Shown here: positions 1-7,751 of the stretch, piece by piece
Position numbering within the stretch: the first letter of the stretch is position 1
Layout of the letters: every line of letters begins with the position of its first letter
NCBI GenBank assembly: GCA_027364995.1
Contig: DAHXOG010000002.1
Coordinates: forward strand, 1-25,572
DNA from: Candidatus Mancarchaeum sp.
GTDB taxonomy: Archaea; Micrarchaeota; Micrarchaeia; Micrarchaeales; Micrarchaeaceae
Length of the DNA stretch: 25,572 nt
Reading direction: 5' to 3'
The notes under the pieces: generated by a model
Database searches by the model: none
The model's input: the letters and a program-made list of their open reading frames with translations, nothing else
What the model was told of the DNA's origin: nothing
Position numbers and translations under genes: made by a program

Positions 1-5
1 ACAAA

Positions 6-35
6 TTTTTATATATCAAAAAGGTTTTTATATAT
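6..35 (+). promoter_or_regulatory. Tandem TATA boxes before the Lrp-like gene
   Basis: The same 11-mer TTTTTATATAT occurs at 6-16 and 25-35, 19 bp apart. The first box lies about 30 bp before the ATG at 42, so it would start transcription at or next to the start codon (leaderless mRNA). The second box ends only 6 bp before the ATG and could be a second promoter, giving a start at an internal ATG such as 54, or part of an operator. The TATA role is inferred from spacing. Confidence 0.6.
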
Positions 36-41
36 TATAGT

Positions 42-1394
42 ATGATAAATATTATGCGAAACCGTGGTAAAAACCTTCCTGCGAAGGTAAAAGAAACATT
101 AATGAGGCTAAAAGTCGGTAGGAAATACAAGGTAATGGCACTAAAGATACATGGAAACTATTATGCATACGAATACAAGGACTGGGTAGAAAAGGAAACA
201 GGAAGAAGGCACTCAGAAAGGCTTTACATAGGCAAAATAGAGGAGGACGGGACATTTGTAAAAAAGGAAAGAAATATGATGTCGGTAAGGCCAATAAACC
301 TCGATCAATATATTAAAATGAAATACAAGGACAGCAGCTTCATAACAGACAAGGCAACCGTTCCTGATAATGTGGATATTGCGGTTCTTACAGGGATGAG
401 CATGAATGGAAGGGCTTCCGCATCGGATATAGCAAAATCCATTGGCATAAAGGGCTATGAAGCGAGTTACAGAATGGAAAAGCTGAAGAAGGTTTACAGG
501 ATAAGGACAACAGTAGACATAAGGCCAACAACATTCGGGTTTTCCAGGTTCTTAGTGCTTGCAAAATTTTTAAATGGACGGCCAAGCGCAGAAAAGCTAA
601 AGTTATTATTGGAAAATGAGCAAAGGGTCCAGCTAGTATTATTAATGAAAGGTGATTACGACCTTGCTATGTACATTATAGCTGAAAATATTCCTGAGTT
701 GGAGAACACGATTTACAGGATAAGGTCAAATTCAATATTTTCTAATTACAAATCTATATGGAACATAAGTTACATATCTGAGGCATTTGGCTGGTTCATT
801 CCTATGAGAGATGCTTTCTTTGAACTAATAAAAGATAGAGTATGGCAAAAATCCAAAGAGCACCTTAAAAAGCCGCATGACCAGCTTTTCAAGAGCGAAT
901 ATGTTGCAATGAGAGAATTATCAAAGGACTGCAGCGTAAATTTCTCAGAAATAGATAAGGCGTATGGCCTTAATGAAGGAAGCGCGCACTATACCTACCA
1001 CAAGCTTTTAGAAAGAAAGATTATACAGGGAGCAACAATATGCATGCAGGAGCCGCACTGCAAATATTCTGCACTTATATACATAGAGCAAGAGGATGTA
1101 GTCGCATTCAATAAAACAAGAAGGGATTATTTAAAAATGATAATAGATGATAAAGAAAGGCCCGCAAACAAATTTGCTTATATATCAGATACTGGATCGC
1201 CGTATGGGATTTTTACATTAGCTCCTATATATGCTGATAATGAGTTAGAAGAATTGGTGGAAGAATTCAAGAAGAAGGTAAACGGTATAACCATAAAATA
1301 TTCAATAATAACAAACCAATTATTAGGTAATATAGGATTCAGAAGGTATGATATGAAACAAACAGGAACTTATAAACTGTCTCAGACATTATAA
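42..1394 (+). CDS. Lrp/AsnC-like transcriptional regulator with two HTH/RAM-like halves
   Basis: The 450-residue protein looks like two Lrp/AsnC modules in tandem. Residues about 109-155 form a winged-HTH-like segment (ASDIAKSIGIKGYEASYRME) followed by a hydrophobic alpha/beta stretch at 165-245 with a 'LLMKGDYDLAMYI' strand typical of RAM ligand-binding domains. A second HTH-like segment lies at about 285-330, followed by another RAM-like region to about 435. Residues 25-75 form a separate basic, aromatic N-terminal domain resembling the small beta domain that precedes some transposase and DNA-binding proteins. Family members usually have one HTH and one RAM domain in about 150 residues, so this is a duplicated and extended form. 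The start at 42 fits a leaderless transcript from the TATA box at 6-16; M5 (54) and M21 (102) are alternatives. Its ligand and targets cannot be read from the sequence. Confidence 0.75.
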   Translation: MINIMRNRGKNLPAKVKETLMRLKVGRKYKVMALKIHGNYYAYEYKDWVEKETGRRHSERLYIGKIEEDGTFVKKERNMMSVRPINLDQYIKMKYKDSSFITDKATVPDNVDIAVLTGMSMNGRASASDIAKSIGIKGYEASYRMEKLKKVYRIRTTVDIRPTTFGFSRFLVLAKFLNGRPSAEKLKLLLENEQRVQLVLLMKGDYDLAMYIIAENIPELENTIYRIRSNSIFSNYKSIWNISYISEAFGWFIPMRDAFFELIKDRVWQKSKEHLKKPHDQLFKSEYVAMRELSKDCSVNFSEIDKAYGLNEGSAHYTYHKLLERKIIQGATICMQEPHCKYSALIYIEQEDVVAFNKTRRDYLKMIIDDKERPANKFAYISDTGSPYGIFTLAPIYADNELEELVEEFKKKVNGITIKYSIITNQLLGNIGFRRYDMKQTGTYKLSQTL

Positions 1395-1775
1395 ATTACA
1401 AAGAGATACAAGTAATAAAAGCTATAAATTATTTACCGCCGTCGTTTCCTCCCATCAAAATCACCAAATATTTATATTTCAAACAAAATGGAACTGATGT
1501 ATTTAAATACCTTTTTCCTTCTGCATGTGTAATAGCGTAAAAGCGTATTTTAGCGTTAAACTCATATAAAATATCCAAATAGCTAGAAAGTTGAATTCTG
1601 CCTTTAAATGAACCGCATATTGCATTACAATGAAACTAAAACTCCCCTATGCAGGCAAATCTATAATCCGGAATTATGCAAATGCCTAGCCTCTTTTGCA
1701 GCGGACATGAAAATTGAATGGAAATATCACATATACATATTGCACATATGCAGCATAAGTGATCCGTACAAAGCG
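1395..1775. other. Intergenic region with TATA-like sequences but no supported gene
   Basis: About 380 bp lie between the Lrp-like gene and the convergent small membrane-protein gene. Archaeal TATA-like sequences are seen at about 1466-1478 (AATATTTATATTT) and 1500-1509 (the palindrome TATTTAAATA), followed by short repeats of AGCG near 1534-1555. A 65-codon open frame (1608-1805, +) starts inside this region but has no RBS, no family resemblance and runs into the opposite gene. No tRNA or clear structured RNA was found. A small RNA from the TATA at 1500 is possible but unsupported. Confidence 0.4.
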
Positions 1776-2108
1776 TTAGCGTTCCTCTTCTTTATCGCGC
1801 CTTAGCATTGAATAAAGCTTTTTTGCAGCAGGGACATAGACTTTGTCGAATAGCTTCGATTCTATGCCATAAATGATTGGGAAGGTTATGGCCAGTGCGG
1901 TTATCGGTATTATTATAGAAGCCGAATTAAGGGATGCTGCCGCGGCGTGCATCGATATGGAATTGCCCGTAAACGATTCGCTTATTTTGTTGAGCACAAC
2001 GTACCTTGTCACAGGGATAGCCGCAAGCTCTGCAGGTATCATTTCGGCAAGCGTTATATCGCTTATTATGAGCCTTTCGATATTGCTGCGCTTCTTCTTG
2101 CTTTGCAT
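1776..2108 (-). CDS. Small hypothetical membrane protein (110 aa)
   Basis: I do not recognise the family. The protein has a basic N-terminus (MQSKKKRSN), one hydrophobic segment at about residues 61-81 (SASIIIPITALAITFPIIYG) that would span the membrane, and a highly charged C-terminus (MLRRDKEEER). An amphipathic stretch at 19-45 could be a second membrane-associated helix. A TATA box on the minus strand (2131-2141) lies about 27 bp before the ATG, which supports this frame and strand over the overlapping plus-strand frame at 1873-2112. It sits 79 bp downstream of EF-2 on the same strand, where many archaea have EF-1alpha, but its own promoter suggests independent transcription. The function is unknown. 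Confidence 0.6.
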   Translation of the reverse strand: MQSKKKRSNIERLIISDITLAEMIPAELAAIPVTRYVVLNKISESFTGNSISMHAAAASLNSASIIIPITALAITFPIIYGIESKLFDKVYVPAAKKLYSMLRRDKEEER

Positions 2109-2130
2109 ATAATTGTAGTCAGCACGAGGT

Positions 2131-2141
2131 AATATATATGC
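2131..2141 (-). promoter_or_regulatory. TATA box of the small membrane-protein gene
   Basis: On the minus strand the sequence reads GCATATATATT, centred about 27 bp upstream of the ATG at 2108. That predicts a leaderless transcript. Confidence 0.55.
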
Positions 2142-2187
2142 TTAGCGTATTTGCTGCAAGAATTGCGATGCATTTTAAGGCTGGAGC

Positions 2188-4380
2188 TCACGCCAGGAAT
2201 TGATCCGGAGTTGGAGGCTCTGGATTCTGTCCTTTGCGCTCCCTTATCTCGCGCACTACCTTATTCTGCAGCTCGCCTGGAAGCTTTTCATAGCCAGCGA
2301 ATTCGGTATACCATATCGCCCTTCCCTGTGTAAGCCCTCTTAAATCGTTTGAAAAGCCTTTCAGAGTCTCTGCCACCGGCATTTTTGCGATTATGGATAC
2401 CTGCTCGTTTTCCTGAGTCACGCTCGTCACAGTACCACGCTTGCTCTGTACGAATGTTATTACTCCGGACATGTATTCCTGAGGTATGTTTATTGTAAAA
2501 TTCTGCTTAGGCTCATAGAGATAGACCCCTGCCGTAAGCATTCCTGCATATACTGCATTCCTTATTGCAGGTATTATCTGCGCAGGGCCCCTGTGCACAG
2601 GATCCTCGTGTATTGTTGCATCGACTACGCTCACAAGCACGCCTGCGCAGCGCTCTCTTGCAAGAGGGCCGTCCTTGACCGCTTCGTCAAAGCCGTCTAT
2701 AAGCAATTCCATGACCTCGTTCATGTACTGCACGCCGTGAGTAACGTCCGCAAGCATGCACTTGTTTGAGATCTCTTCGACGTTCTTGGCTATGTTCCTG
2801 TCAAGCCCCGCTTCTACCATTGCCTCTATGGCAGCCTGGCCCTTAGGCTTGCCTTCCCTTATTGTGCCCTCATCTATTGCGTTTTGCACGGTTTCAGGCA
2901 AAGGCTCTACCGTAACGTAGAATTTCGAGTGCTTGTTGGGTGTCTTGCCCTCTATTGGGCCGGCCTTGCCGGTTATGGTCTCCCTGTATATGACTATCGG
3001 CGGGCTCGTTATTATCTGTATTTTGAAATCGTCCCTGAGCTTTGTCTCTATAACTTCCAAATGGAGTTCGCCCATTCCACTGACAAGGTGCTCCCCTGTC
3101 TGCTGGTTTATCTCCGTAAGTATTGTAGGATCCTGCTTCGAGAGCTCCCTTAATGCCTCTATAAGCTTTGTCGTATCCCTTGAGTCCTTTGCCTCTACGG
3201 CTTTAGTGACTACAGGCTTCGAATAGTGCGTTATCTGCTCAAACGGCTCTATTATGCCTGTGCTTAATGTATCGCCTATGCTGACATCCTTAAGCCCTAT
3301 GAGCGCAGCTATATTACCCGCAGGTATCTCGTCGACTTGTACCCTGTCTGGGCCCATGTATATGCCGACCTGCTGTATCTTTTGAGTATTGTTCAAGCCT
3401 GATATATGAAGTTCCGTTCCCTTTCTCGCAACTCCAGAGAATACCCTGCCCACTGGGATCTCGCCGCTGTGCGGGTCGTAAACCATGTTGAATACCACTA
3501 TGTTAGTATTTGCTGACATGTCGGTGTTGAGCATGGCCTTTCCGTCTACGGATTCCAGATCGCCGTGCCATATCTGAGGTATCCTGTACCTTTGCGCCAC
3601 GTGCGGGCTTGGCAGGTGCTCTATCATCATAATAAGAGTTGATTCGTCTATTGGCGCGACTTCCTGCAATTTCTTCTCGTCGCCTGCCGCAGTAAGTGCG
3701 AATATGTCCTTGAATGTTACCTTATATTTGTCCATTATTGGCTTTGATATCGCCCATTTCTTTGCCGCGGAGCCGAATGCTACGCTTCCCTTTTCGACGC
3801 TTACCTGCCATTTTTCGGCGAATTCTTCAGGTGCGAATTGTGAGATGAGCTTGTTTATGTCGTTTATCAGTTTAAGCAGTCTTTCGAATGTCTGCTCGGG
3901 GGTAAGCCTAAGCTCCGTCAAAAGCCTGTCTACCTTGTTTACGAAAAGCACTGGCTTTGCCTTTTCCTTAAGCGCCTGCCTCAGTACCGTTTCCGTTTGC
4001 GGCATTACGCCTTCAACCGGATCCACCACAAGCACTACGCCGTCAACAGCGCGCATGGACCTTGTTACGTGGCCTCCGAAATCTACGTGGCCAGGAGTGT
4101 CTATCAAATTTATTATGTAGTCCTTTTCGTTATAGACGAAGCCCAATGATATGTTTGCGGACTTTATCGTCATCCTCCTGTCCTTTTCTATGGCTTCGTA
4201 GTTTGTGTACAGCACGTCGCCTGCTACCGATTTGGATATAAGGCCTGCACGCGCAAGCAGCGAATCCGTAAGCGTTGTCTTGCCGTGGTGAACGTGCGCT
4301 ATTATGGCTACGTTCCTTATATTGTCCAAATCTTTCATTATTTTTGTAATTTCCTCTACTACGTACTCCTTCCTGACCAT
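2188..4380 (-). CDS. fusA: Translation elongation factor 2 (aEF-2)
   Basis: A GTPase that drives ribosomal translocation. The 730 residues match the family's length. Visible elements are the P-loop at about 28-36 (AHVHHGKTT), switch I Thr71, the G3 motif DTPGH at 94-98, NKVD near 147, and the EF-G/EF-2 domain II-V sequence through the C-terminal 'IRERKGQNPEPP'. The diphthamide loop HEDPVHRGPAQ is present; the His before RGPAQ is the residue modified in archaea and eukaryotes. Three usually conserved spots differ: the P-loop has HHGKT rather than DHGKT, switch I has RRMT rather than RGIT, and switch II has FGGHVTR where many archaea have FGGDVTR. It starts at ATG 4380, preceded by GGTG (minus strand, 4388-4391) with 7-nt spacing and 13 bp after uS7. 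It is the fourth gene of the eL30-uS12-uS7-EF2 operon. Confidence 0.97.
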   Translation of the reverse strand: MVRKEYVVEEITKIMKDLDNIRNVAIIAHVHHGKTTLTDSLLARAGLISKSVAGDVLYTNYEAIEKDRRMTIKSANISLGFVYNEKDYIINLIDTPGHVDFGGHVTRSMRAVDGVVLVVDPVEGVMPQTETVLRQALKEKAKPVLFVNKVDRLLTELRLTPEQTFERLLKLINDINKLISQFAPEEFAEKWQVSVEKGSVAFGSAAKKWAISKPIMDKYKVTFKDIFALTAAGDEKKLQEVAPIDESTLIMMIEHLPSPHVAQRYRIPQIWHGDLESVDGKAMLNTDMSANTNIVVFNMVYDPHSGEIPVGRVFSGVARKGTELHISGLNNTQKIQQVGIYMGPDRVQVDEIPAGNIAALIGLKDVSIGDTLSTGIIEPFEQITHYSKPVVTKAVEAKDSRDTTKLIEALRELSKQDPTILTEINQQTGEHLVSGMGELHLEVIETKLRDDFKIQIITSPPIVIYRETITGKAGPIEGKTPNKHSKFYVTVEPLPETVQNAIDEGTIREGKPKGQAAIEAMVEAGLDRNIAKNVEEISNKCMLADVTHGVQYMNEVMELLIDGFDEAVKDGPLARERCAGVLVSVVDATIHEDPVHRGPAQIIPAIRNAVYAGMLTAGVYLYEPKQNFTINIPQEYMSGVITFVQSKRGTVTSVTQENEQVSIIAKMPVAETLKGFSNDLRGLTQGRAIWYTEFAGYEKLPGELQNKVVREIRERKGQNPEPPTPDQFLA

Positions 4381-4393
4381 TATGAAACACCGA

Positions 4394-5107
4394 TTACTTT
4401 GCGCTCCTTGCCATGCGCTCTATCTCGTTCTTCCTCTTCAAGGCATAGCTGTTTATATCGTTTCTGGAAGCGAGTATTATCTCGTTAGCAAGAGCCTCTG
4501 AAATATTCTTCTTGTTCTTGAACGCGCCTATTATTGACGCCGTGGATATGTTCCTTAGGGCCGTATCCAAACGCCTGCTTGCGCTTATGTCGACAGGTAT
4601 GTTCGAGATCGTGCCTCCCTGCCTTATCCTTGTCGTGTCCTCTATCGGCGCGCTGTTCTCAAGCGCCCTTATGAATACCTCCAATGGATTCTGCTTCGTG
4701 CTCTCGTTTACTATATCGAATGCGTTCTCGACTATATGCATTACCTTCAGCTTCTTCCCCTGAAGCCTGCCCTCGGTCCTTATAACCCTGCCGCCTATCT
4801 TCTTTCCGGTGCCTCCCCTCATGAGCACGTTCTCAAGCCTTTCGACTATGTTTATGTTTGCCTTTGAAAACAGCTTTGAGCTTGTGCGCCTGTACGATGA
4901 TGGGTATTCCTCTGGCTTTAGGTTTATGTAGTTCTTAAGGCTAAGGTCAAGGACCTCAACATTGTAGTCGTACTTGTTGAACAGCTTATGCTCCGTGCTT
5001 GAGGACTTGTCGAATTGGACAGCCCTGCGTTTAGGCGATGCCTTCCTTTTCGGCTTCTGTGCTTTTTTCTGCTGGGTCTCTTTAACCTCTTCTGCCATAA
5101 AAATCAT
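4394..5107 (-). CDS. rps7: 30S ribosomal protein uS7
   Basis: This small-subunit protein nucleates assembly of the 16S rRNA head domain. It carries the archaeal uS7 signature: 'NIVERLENVLMRGGTGKKIGG', 'NPLEVFIRALENSAPIEDTT', 'RQGGTISNIPVDIS', 'RRLDTALRNI' and a C-terminal 'RNDINSYALKRKNEIERMA'. The first 40 residues are a Lys/Arg/Gln-rich extension that looks disordered. Its ATG at 5107 overlaps the uS12 stop as ATGA, a sign of translational coupling. A second ATG at 5098 gives MAEEV..., and a GATGAT element 4 nt upstream makes it a credible alternative start. It is followed 13 bp later by EF-2. Confidence 0.96.
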   Translation of the reverse strand: MIFMAEEVKETQQKKAQKPKRKASPKRRAVQFDKSSSTEHKLFNKYDYNVEVLDLSLKNYINLKPEEYPSSYRRTSSKLFSKANINIVERLENVLMRGGTGKKIGGRVIRTEGRLQGKKLKVMHIVENAFDIVNESTKQNPLEVFIRALENSAPIEDTTRIRQGGTISNIPVDISASRRLDTALRNISTASIIGAFKNKKNISEALANEIILASRNDINSYALKRKNEIERMARSAK

Positions 5108-5532
5108 CTCTTAGGCTTCTCCTTCTTGCCTTTTATAATCTGCACCATATTGGCGCCGTTGACTTCGACTACCTTATACTTCATTCCTGGTATGCATCCC
5201 ATCTGTCCCCTTTGGGATCCGCCGAGGCCCTCTATTGTGACTTCGTCGTGCTCGTCTATATAGTTGACTGCGCCGTCCCCGGGAACGAATGCTCCAACGG
5301 TTTTACCGTTCTTTATCAGCTGCACCCTTACGCATTTTATCTGGCCGGAGTGCGGCTGCTTCTGCTCTACTGCGAACTTCTGAAGGACCAGCCCATGTGC
5401 CCTGGGTACCGTGCCCATAGGGTCGTACTTCTGCTTGAGCTTTAGCTTCTTCCTCTTCAGCCATTTCTTTAGCATCCTTTGGTGCTTTCTCTGCTTTACA
5501 AGCTTTCTTGCTGCGAATTCTCCATTTGGCAA
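5104..5532 (-). CDS. rps12: 30S ribosomal protein uS12
   Basis: A decoding-centre protein. The match includes 'DPMGTVPRAHGLVLQKFAVE', 'KCVRVQLIKNGKTVGAFVPG' and 'DGAVNYIDEHDEVTIEGLGG', at 142 residues, normal for archaea. The start is TTG at 5532: no in-frame ATG exists near the expected N-terminus MPNGEFAARKL, and a GAGTGAT Shine-Dalgarno element lies about 5 nt before the TTG. The nearly universal PNSA segment of the decoding loop reads PHSG here, followed by QIKC rather than IRKC. In many archaea nusA separates eL30 and uS12; here eL30 is directly upstream with a 23-bp gap, so nusA is absent from this cluster. Confidence 0.96.
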   Translation of the reverse strand: MPNGEFAARKLVKQRKHQRMLKKWLKRKKLKLKQKYDPMGTVPRAHGLVLQKFAVEQKQPHSGQIKCVRVQLIKNGKTVGAFVPGDGAVNYIDEHDEVTIEGLGGSQRGQMGCIPGMKYKVVEVNGANMVQIIKGKKEKPKR

Positions 5533-5555
5533 ATTATCACTCTATTTGTTATATT

Positions 5556-5876
5556 TTATACACTTTTAAGTATGCTTGAATTTCCAGGGTCTATTATCGA
5601 CAGTGCGGAGACCGAAAATGGCTTTCCGCATACTGCACCAAGCTCCATAGGATTTCCCTCAAAGACTACCATGGGCACGTTTGCGACCTTCGCCATGTGC
5701 TGCACGTCCTGCATTGAGCTTTCCTTGTTCCTTGAAGCCACGACTATTAGCTTCGCCTTTGCGTCCCTTATGGACCTTATTACGCTGTTTAACCCAAGAG
5801 CCGTAGCTCCGCTGTCAACAGCTAGCCTTATATCGCTAGATAAATCTGTCATAATATCAACTGCTTTGGTATACAT
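5556..5876 (-). CDS. rpl30e: 50S ribosomal protein eL30
   Basis: A large-subunit protein of the L7Ae/L30e RNA-binding fold. The C-terminal half carries the family signature ELGAVCGKPFSVSALSIID followed by PGNSSIL, and the N-terminal half has 'DIRLAVDSGATALG' and 'AKLIVVASRNKE'. It is the first gene of the ribosomal/EF-2 operon. I chose ATG 5876 (106 aa), with a TATA box about 57 bp upstream and a purine-rich GGAAGG before the ATG. ATG 5852 (MTDLSSDIRL, 98 aa) is closer to the usual length of about 100 residues and cannot be excluded. RNA polymerase genes often precede eL30 in archaea; here a divergent lipid gene does. Confidence 0.94.
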   Translation of the reverse strand: MYTKAVDIMTDLSSDIRLAVDSGATALGLNSVIRSIRDAKAKLIVVASRNKESSMQDVQHMAKVANVPMVVFEGNPMELGAVCGKPFSVSALSIIDPGNSSILKSV

Positions 5877-5926
5877 GAGCTGCCTTCCATATGAAGTGGG
5901 GTACTACTACGGCACATGTATAGCAG

Positions 5927-5937
5927 TATATTTAAAA
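5927..5937 (-). promoter_or_regulatory. TATA box of the eL30-uS12-uS7-EF2 operon
   Basis: The minus strand reads TTTTAAATATA, centred about 56 bp before the eL30 ATG at 5876. Initiation near 5907 would leave a leader of about 30 nt, unlike the leaderless pattern elsewhere in the window. Confidence 0.45.
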
Positions 5938-6218
5938 TAGGAAAGATATATATAAGCTATCCTTGGATAAGCGCATATCTTTCAAGCAGCGCATGGGCCT
6001 TTAAGCGCATGGCATGCATGCAGCGCTCTTTAATATAGTATTTTAAATATAAGCAATGCAATTACTCAGGAGATTCGCGTTGAGCACATGGTAATGCTTT
6101 TGCATCATTCACATGTAAACATATATATATTTTTTTACTGTATATCCAAATACAATTTTGCACTTGGCAATTCTACACCTTCAAGGTTTAGAAATGCAAA
6201 TGATCATAGAAACAACCC
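5938..6218. other. Divergent intergenic region, no supported gene
   Basis: This stretch separates the ribosomal operon (-) from the geranylgeranyl reductase gene (+). It holds the AGCGCAT repeat cluster at 5970-6010, palindromic GGCATGCATG-type sequence at 6011-6021, and TATA-like AT runs at 6029-6050 (AATATAG and TTTTAAATATA) and 6120-6133. A 62-codon open frame at 6088-6276 has no family resemblance and overlaps the real gene start. The AT run at 6041-6050 could drive a short unannotated transcript. Confidence 0.4.
5970..6010 (+). repeat. Three spaced copies of AGCGCAT
   Basis: AGCGCAT occurs at 5970-5976, 5988-5994 and 6004-6010, spaced 18 and 16 bp, with a partial fourth copy (CAGCGCT) at 6021-6027. 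The copies lie between two divergent promoters, as tandem regulator-binding half-sites would, but no binding protein is identified. Confidence 0.45.
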
Positions 6219-6228
6219 AATATACTTA
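6219..6228 (+). promoter_or_regulatory. TATA box of the geranylgeranyl reductase-rpo6 operon
   Basis: AATATACTTA is centred about 26 bp before ATG 6249. This spacing predicts a leaderless mRNA and is the main reason for preferring ATG 6249 over the in-frame GTG at 6240. Confidence 0.5.
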
Positions 6229-6248
6229 ATTTTGCATATGTGTTTAAT

Positions 6249-7700
6249 ATGGAAGCTAAGAAATCCTACGATATAATAGTGGCAGGAGCAGGCATGGCTG
6301 GCAACCTAGCGGCTGCCGTAGCGGCAAAGAAGGGGAAAAGCGTATTGCTTTTGGACAGGAACGACCCGGAAAATGTTGGAAAAAAGAACAATTGGGGCTG
6401 GACATGCGGCGATGCGGTTGCGGGGTCGCACCTTGATTATATAACATCGAAGACCGGAATCAGCTTCTCGAAGCCCGAATTGGATGTAAAGGTAGAAGGG
6501 GTTTATGCGCTAGCGCCGGACCTTAATTCAAAATTCCTTTTTGACGGCGTAGGATACGTGCTGGACAGGCCGGAGTTCGAGAGGAAGATAAGGGACGTTG
6601 CGATAAAGAGCGGCGCAGAGTACGTTACGCAGTTCGAGATAGAGGGTCCTGTGGTAGAGAACGGCAAGGTATGCGGCATATTCGGCAAGGACAAGGACAA
6701 AAATCACGTTATATACGGTGCTAAGGTAGTAATAGACGCCTTAGGTATATCAACCGTGCTTAGGAGAAGGCTCCCGGACAACAAGTTCGTGGACAAGAAT
6801 GTCGATATAGACGACGTGGAGTCGACCGGCAGGTACATAATAGAATTCGAGCTTGACCACGAGGACAAAAGGTATTACGATCCCGAAAACGCGCTAATAC
6901 ACCTGAACCAGGAAATGGCACCGGGAGGCTACGGATGGGTATTCCCGAAGAGCGGGAATAAGATCAACGTTGGGCTCGGAGTGCAGAAGCGCAGCCTTGA
7001 TATAAGGAATAAGGCCCTTAACAGGAACGATACGCTTCAAAACCTTATAGATCAGTACATAGCATGGCTGCCTATAATAAAGAACAAGGAATACAAGATA
7101 TTCAATAAGGATAATAACGGCAAAGGCATTTGGTCAGTAGCCGTAAGAAGGCAGATGGAAAGCCTTGTTACTGACGGCTATATGGGAGCGGGGGACAGCA
7201 TGGTAATGCCTAATCCGATAAGCGCAGGAGGCATAGGGCCTGCAATGGTCTCTGGAATATTGGCAGGCGAGAATGCAGTAAGGGCAATAGAGGCCAACGA
7301 TACAAGCGTGAACGGCTTATGGCAGTACAACGTAGATTTCAACAGCGAGTACGGATACAAGACGGCAGGGCTCGAGGTATTCAGAAGCTACATGCAGTCG
7401 CTCAACAACAGCACATTGAACTACGGATTCAAGAATTTCCTGAGCGTGAAGGAGGCCAACGAGATCGCTTTGGGCAAGATGCCTGAGCTTAGCCTTAGCT
7501 CGAAATTCTCAATGGTGCTCAAGGGAACCATGAACATAAATGCGTTCAGGGAATTGCTTTATGCAGTCAACAAGATGAAGGAGCTTAATGCAATATACCT
7601 TAAGTATCCTGAAACGCCTGACCAGTTCGAGCAATGGCGCAAGAAGGTAAACAAGAGCATGGAAGAGGCAAAGGAGCGCTTCAAGCCCAATCCGATATGA
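6249..7700 (+). CDS. Geranylgeranyl reductase family FAD-dependent oxidoreductase
   Basis: The likely role is saturation of the geranylgeranyl chains of archaeal membrane lipids (digeranylgeranylglycerophospholipid reductase type), at the membrane with reduced flavin. It has an N-terminal Rossmann dinucleotide-binding motif at about 7-30 (YDIIVAGAGMAG...), the family Cys in 'GWTCGDAVAG', the substrate-site motif 'GGYGWVFPKSG...INVGLG', and the second FAD motif 'GDSMVMPNPISAGGIGPAM'. The 483 residues are somewhat longer than the roughly 400 typical of single-domain archaeal enzymes, because of a C-terminal helical extension ending in 'FEQWRKKVNKSMEEAKERF'. The start is ATG 6249 by TATA spacing; GTG 6240 would add three residues. 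Rpo6 follows 51 bp later, probably in the same transcript. Which reductase of the family this is (lipid, geranylgeranyl-PP or menaquinone) is not settled by sequence alone. Confidence 0.88.
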   Translation: MEAKKSYDIIVAGAGMAGNLAAAVAAKKGKSVLLLDRNDPENVGKKNNWGWTCGDAVAGSHLDYITSKTGISFSKPELDVKVEGVYALAPDLNSKFLFDGVGYVLDRPEFERKIRDVAIKSGAEYVTQFEIEGPVVENGKVCGIFGKDKDKNHVIYGAKVVIDALGISTVLRRRLPDNKFVDKNVDIDDVESTGRYIIEFELDHEDKRYYDPENALIHLNQEMAPGGYGWVFPKSGNKINVGLGVQKRSLDIRNKALNRNDTLQNLIDQYIAWLPIIKNKEYKIFNKDNNGKGIWSVAVRRQMESLVTDGYMGAGDSMVMPNPISAGGIGPAMVSGILAGENAVRAIEANDTSVNGLWQYNVDFNSEYGYKTAGLEVFRSYMQSLNNSTLNYGFKNFLSVKEANEIALGKMPELSLSSKFSMVLKGTMNINAFRELLYAVNKMKELNAIYLKYPETPDQFEQWRKKVNKSMEEAKERFKPNPI

Positions 7701-7751
7701 TCTTCAAGGCCTTCAAATGGCTTCAGGCAATGCATATTTCTGGTGTTAAAA

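Noticed and set aside
1608..1805. 65-codon plus-strand open frame
   Set aside because: No RBS or TATA at leaderless spacing, no family resemblance, Cys/His/Tyr-rich random-looking composition, and it overlaps the better-supported minus-strand gene at 1776-2108.
1873..2112. 79-codon hydrophobic plus-strand frame
   Set aside because: It is the reverse of the hydrophobic segment of the minus-strand gene, which has a TATA box at the right distance; this frame has none.
3704..4120. 138-codon plus-strand frame inside EF-2
   Set aside because: Antisense shadow of a fully conserved EF-2 coding sequence; Ser/Thr-rich low-complexity composition.
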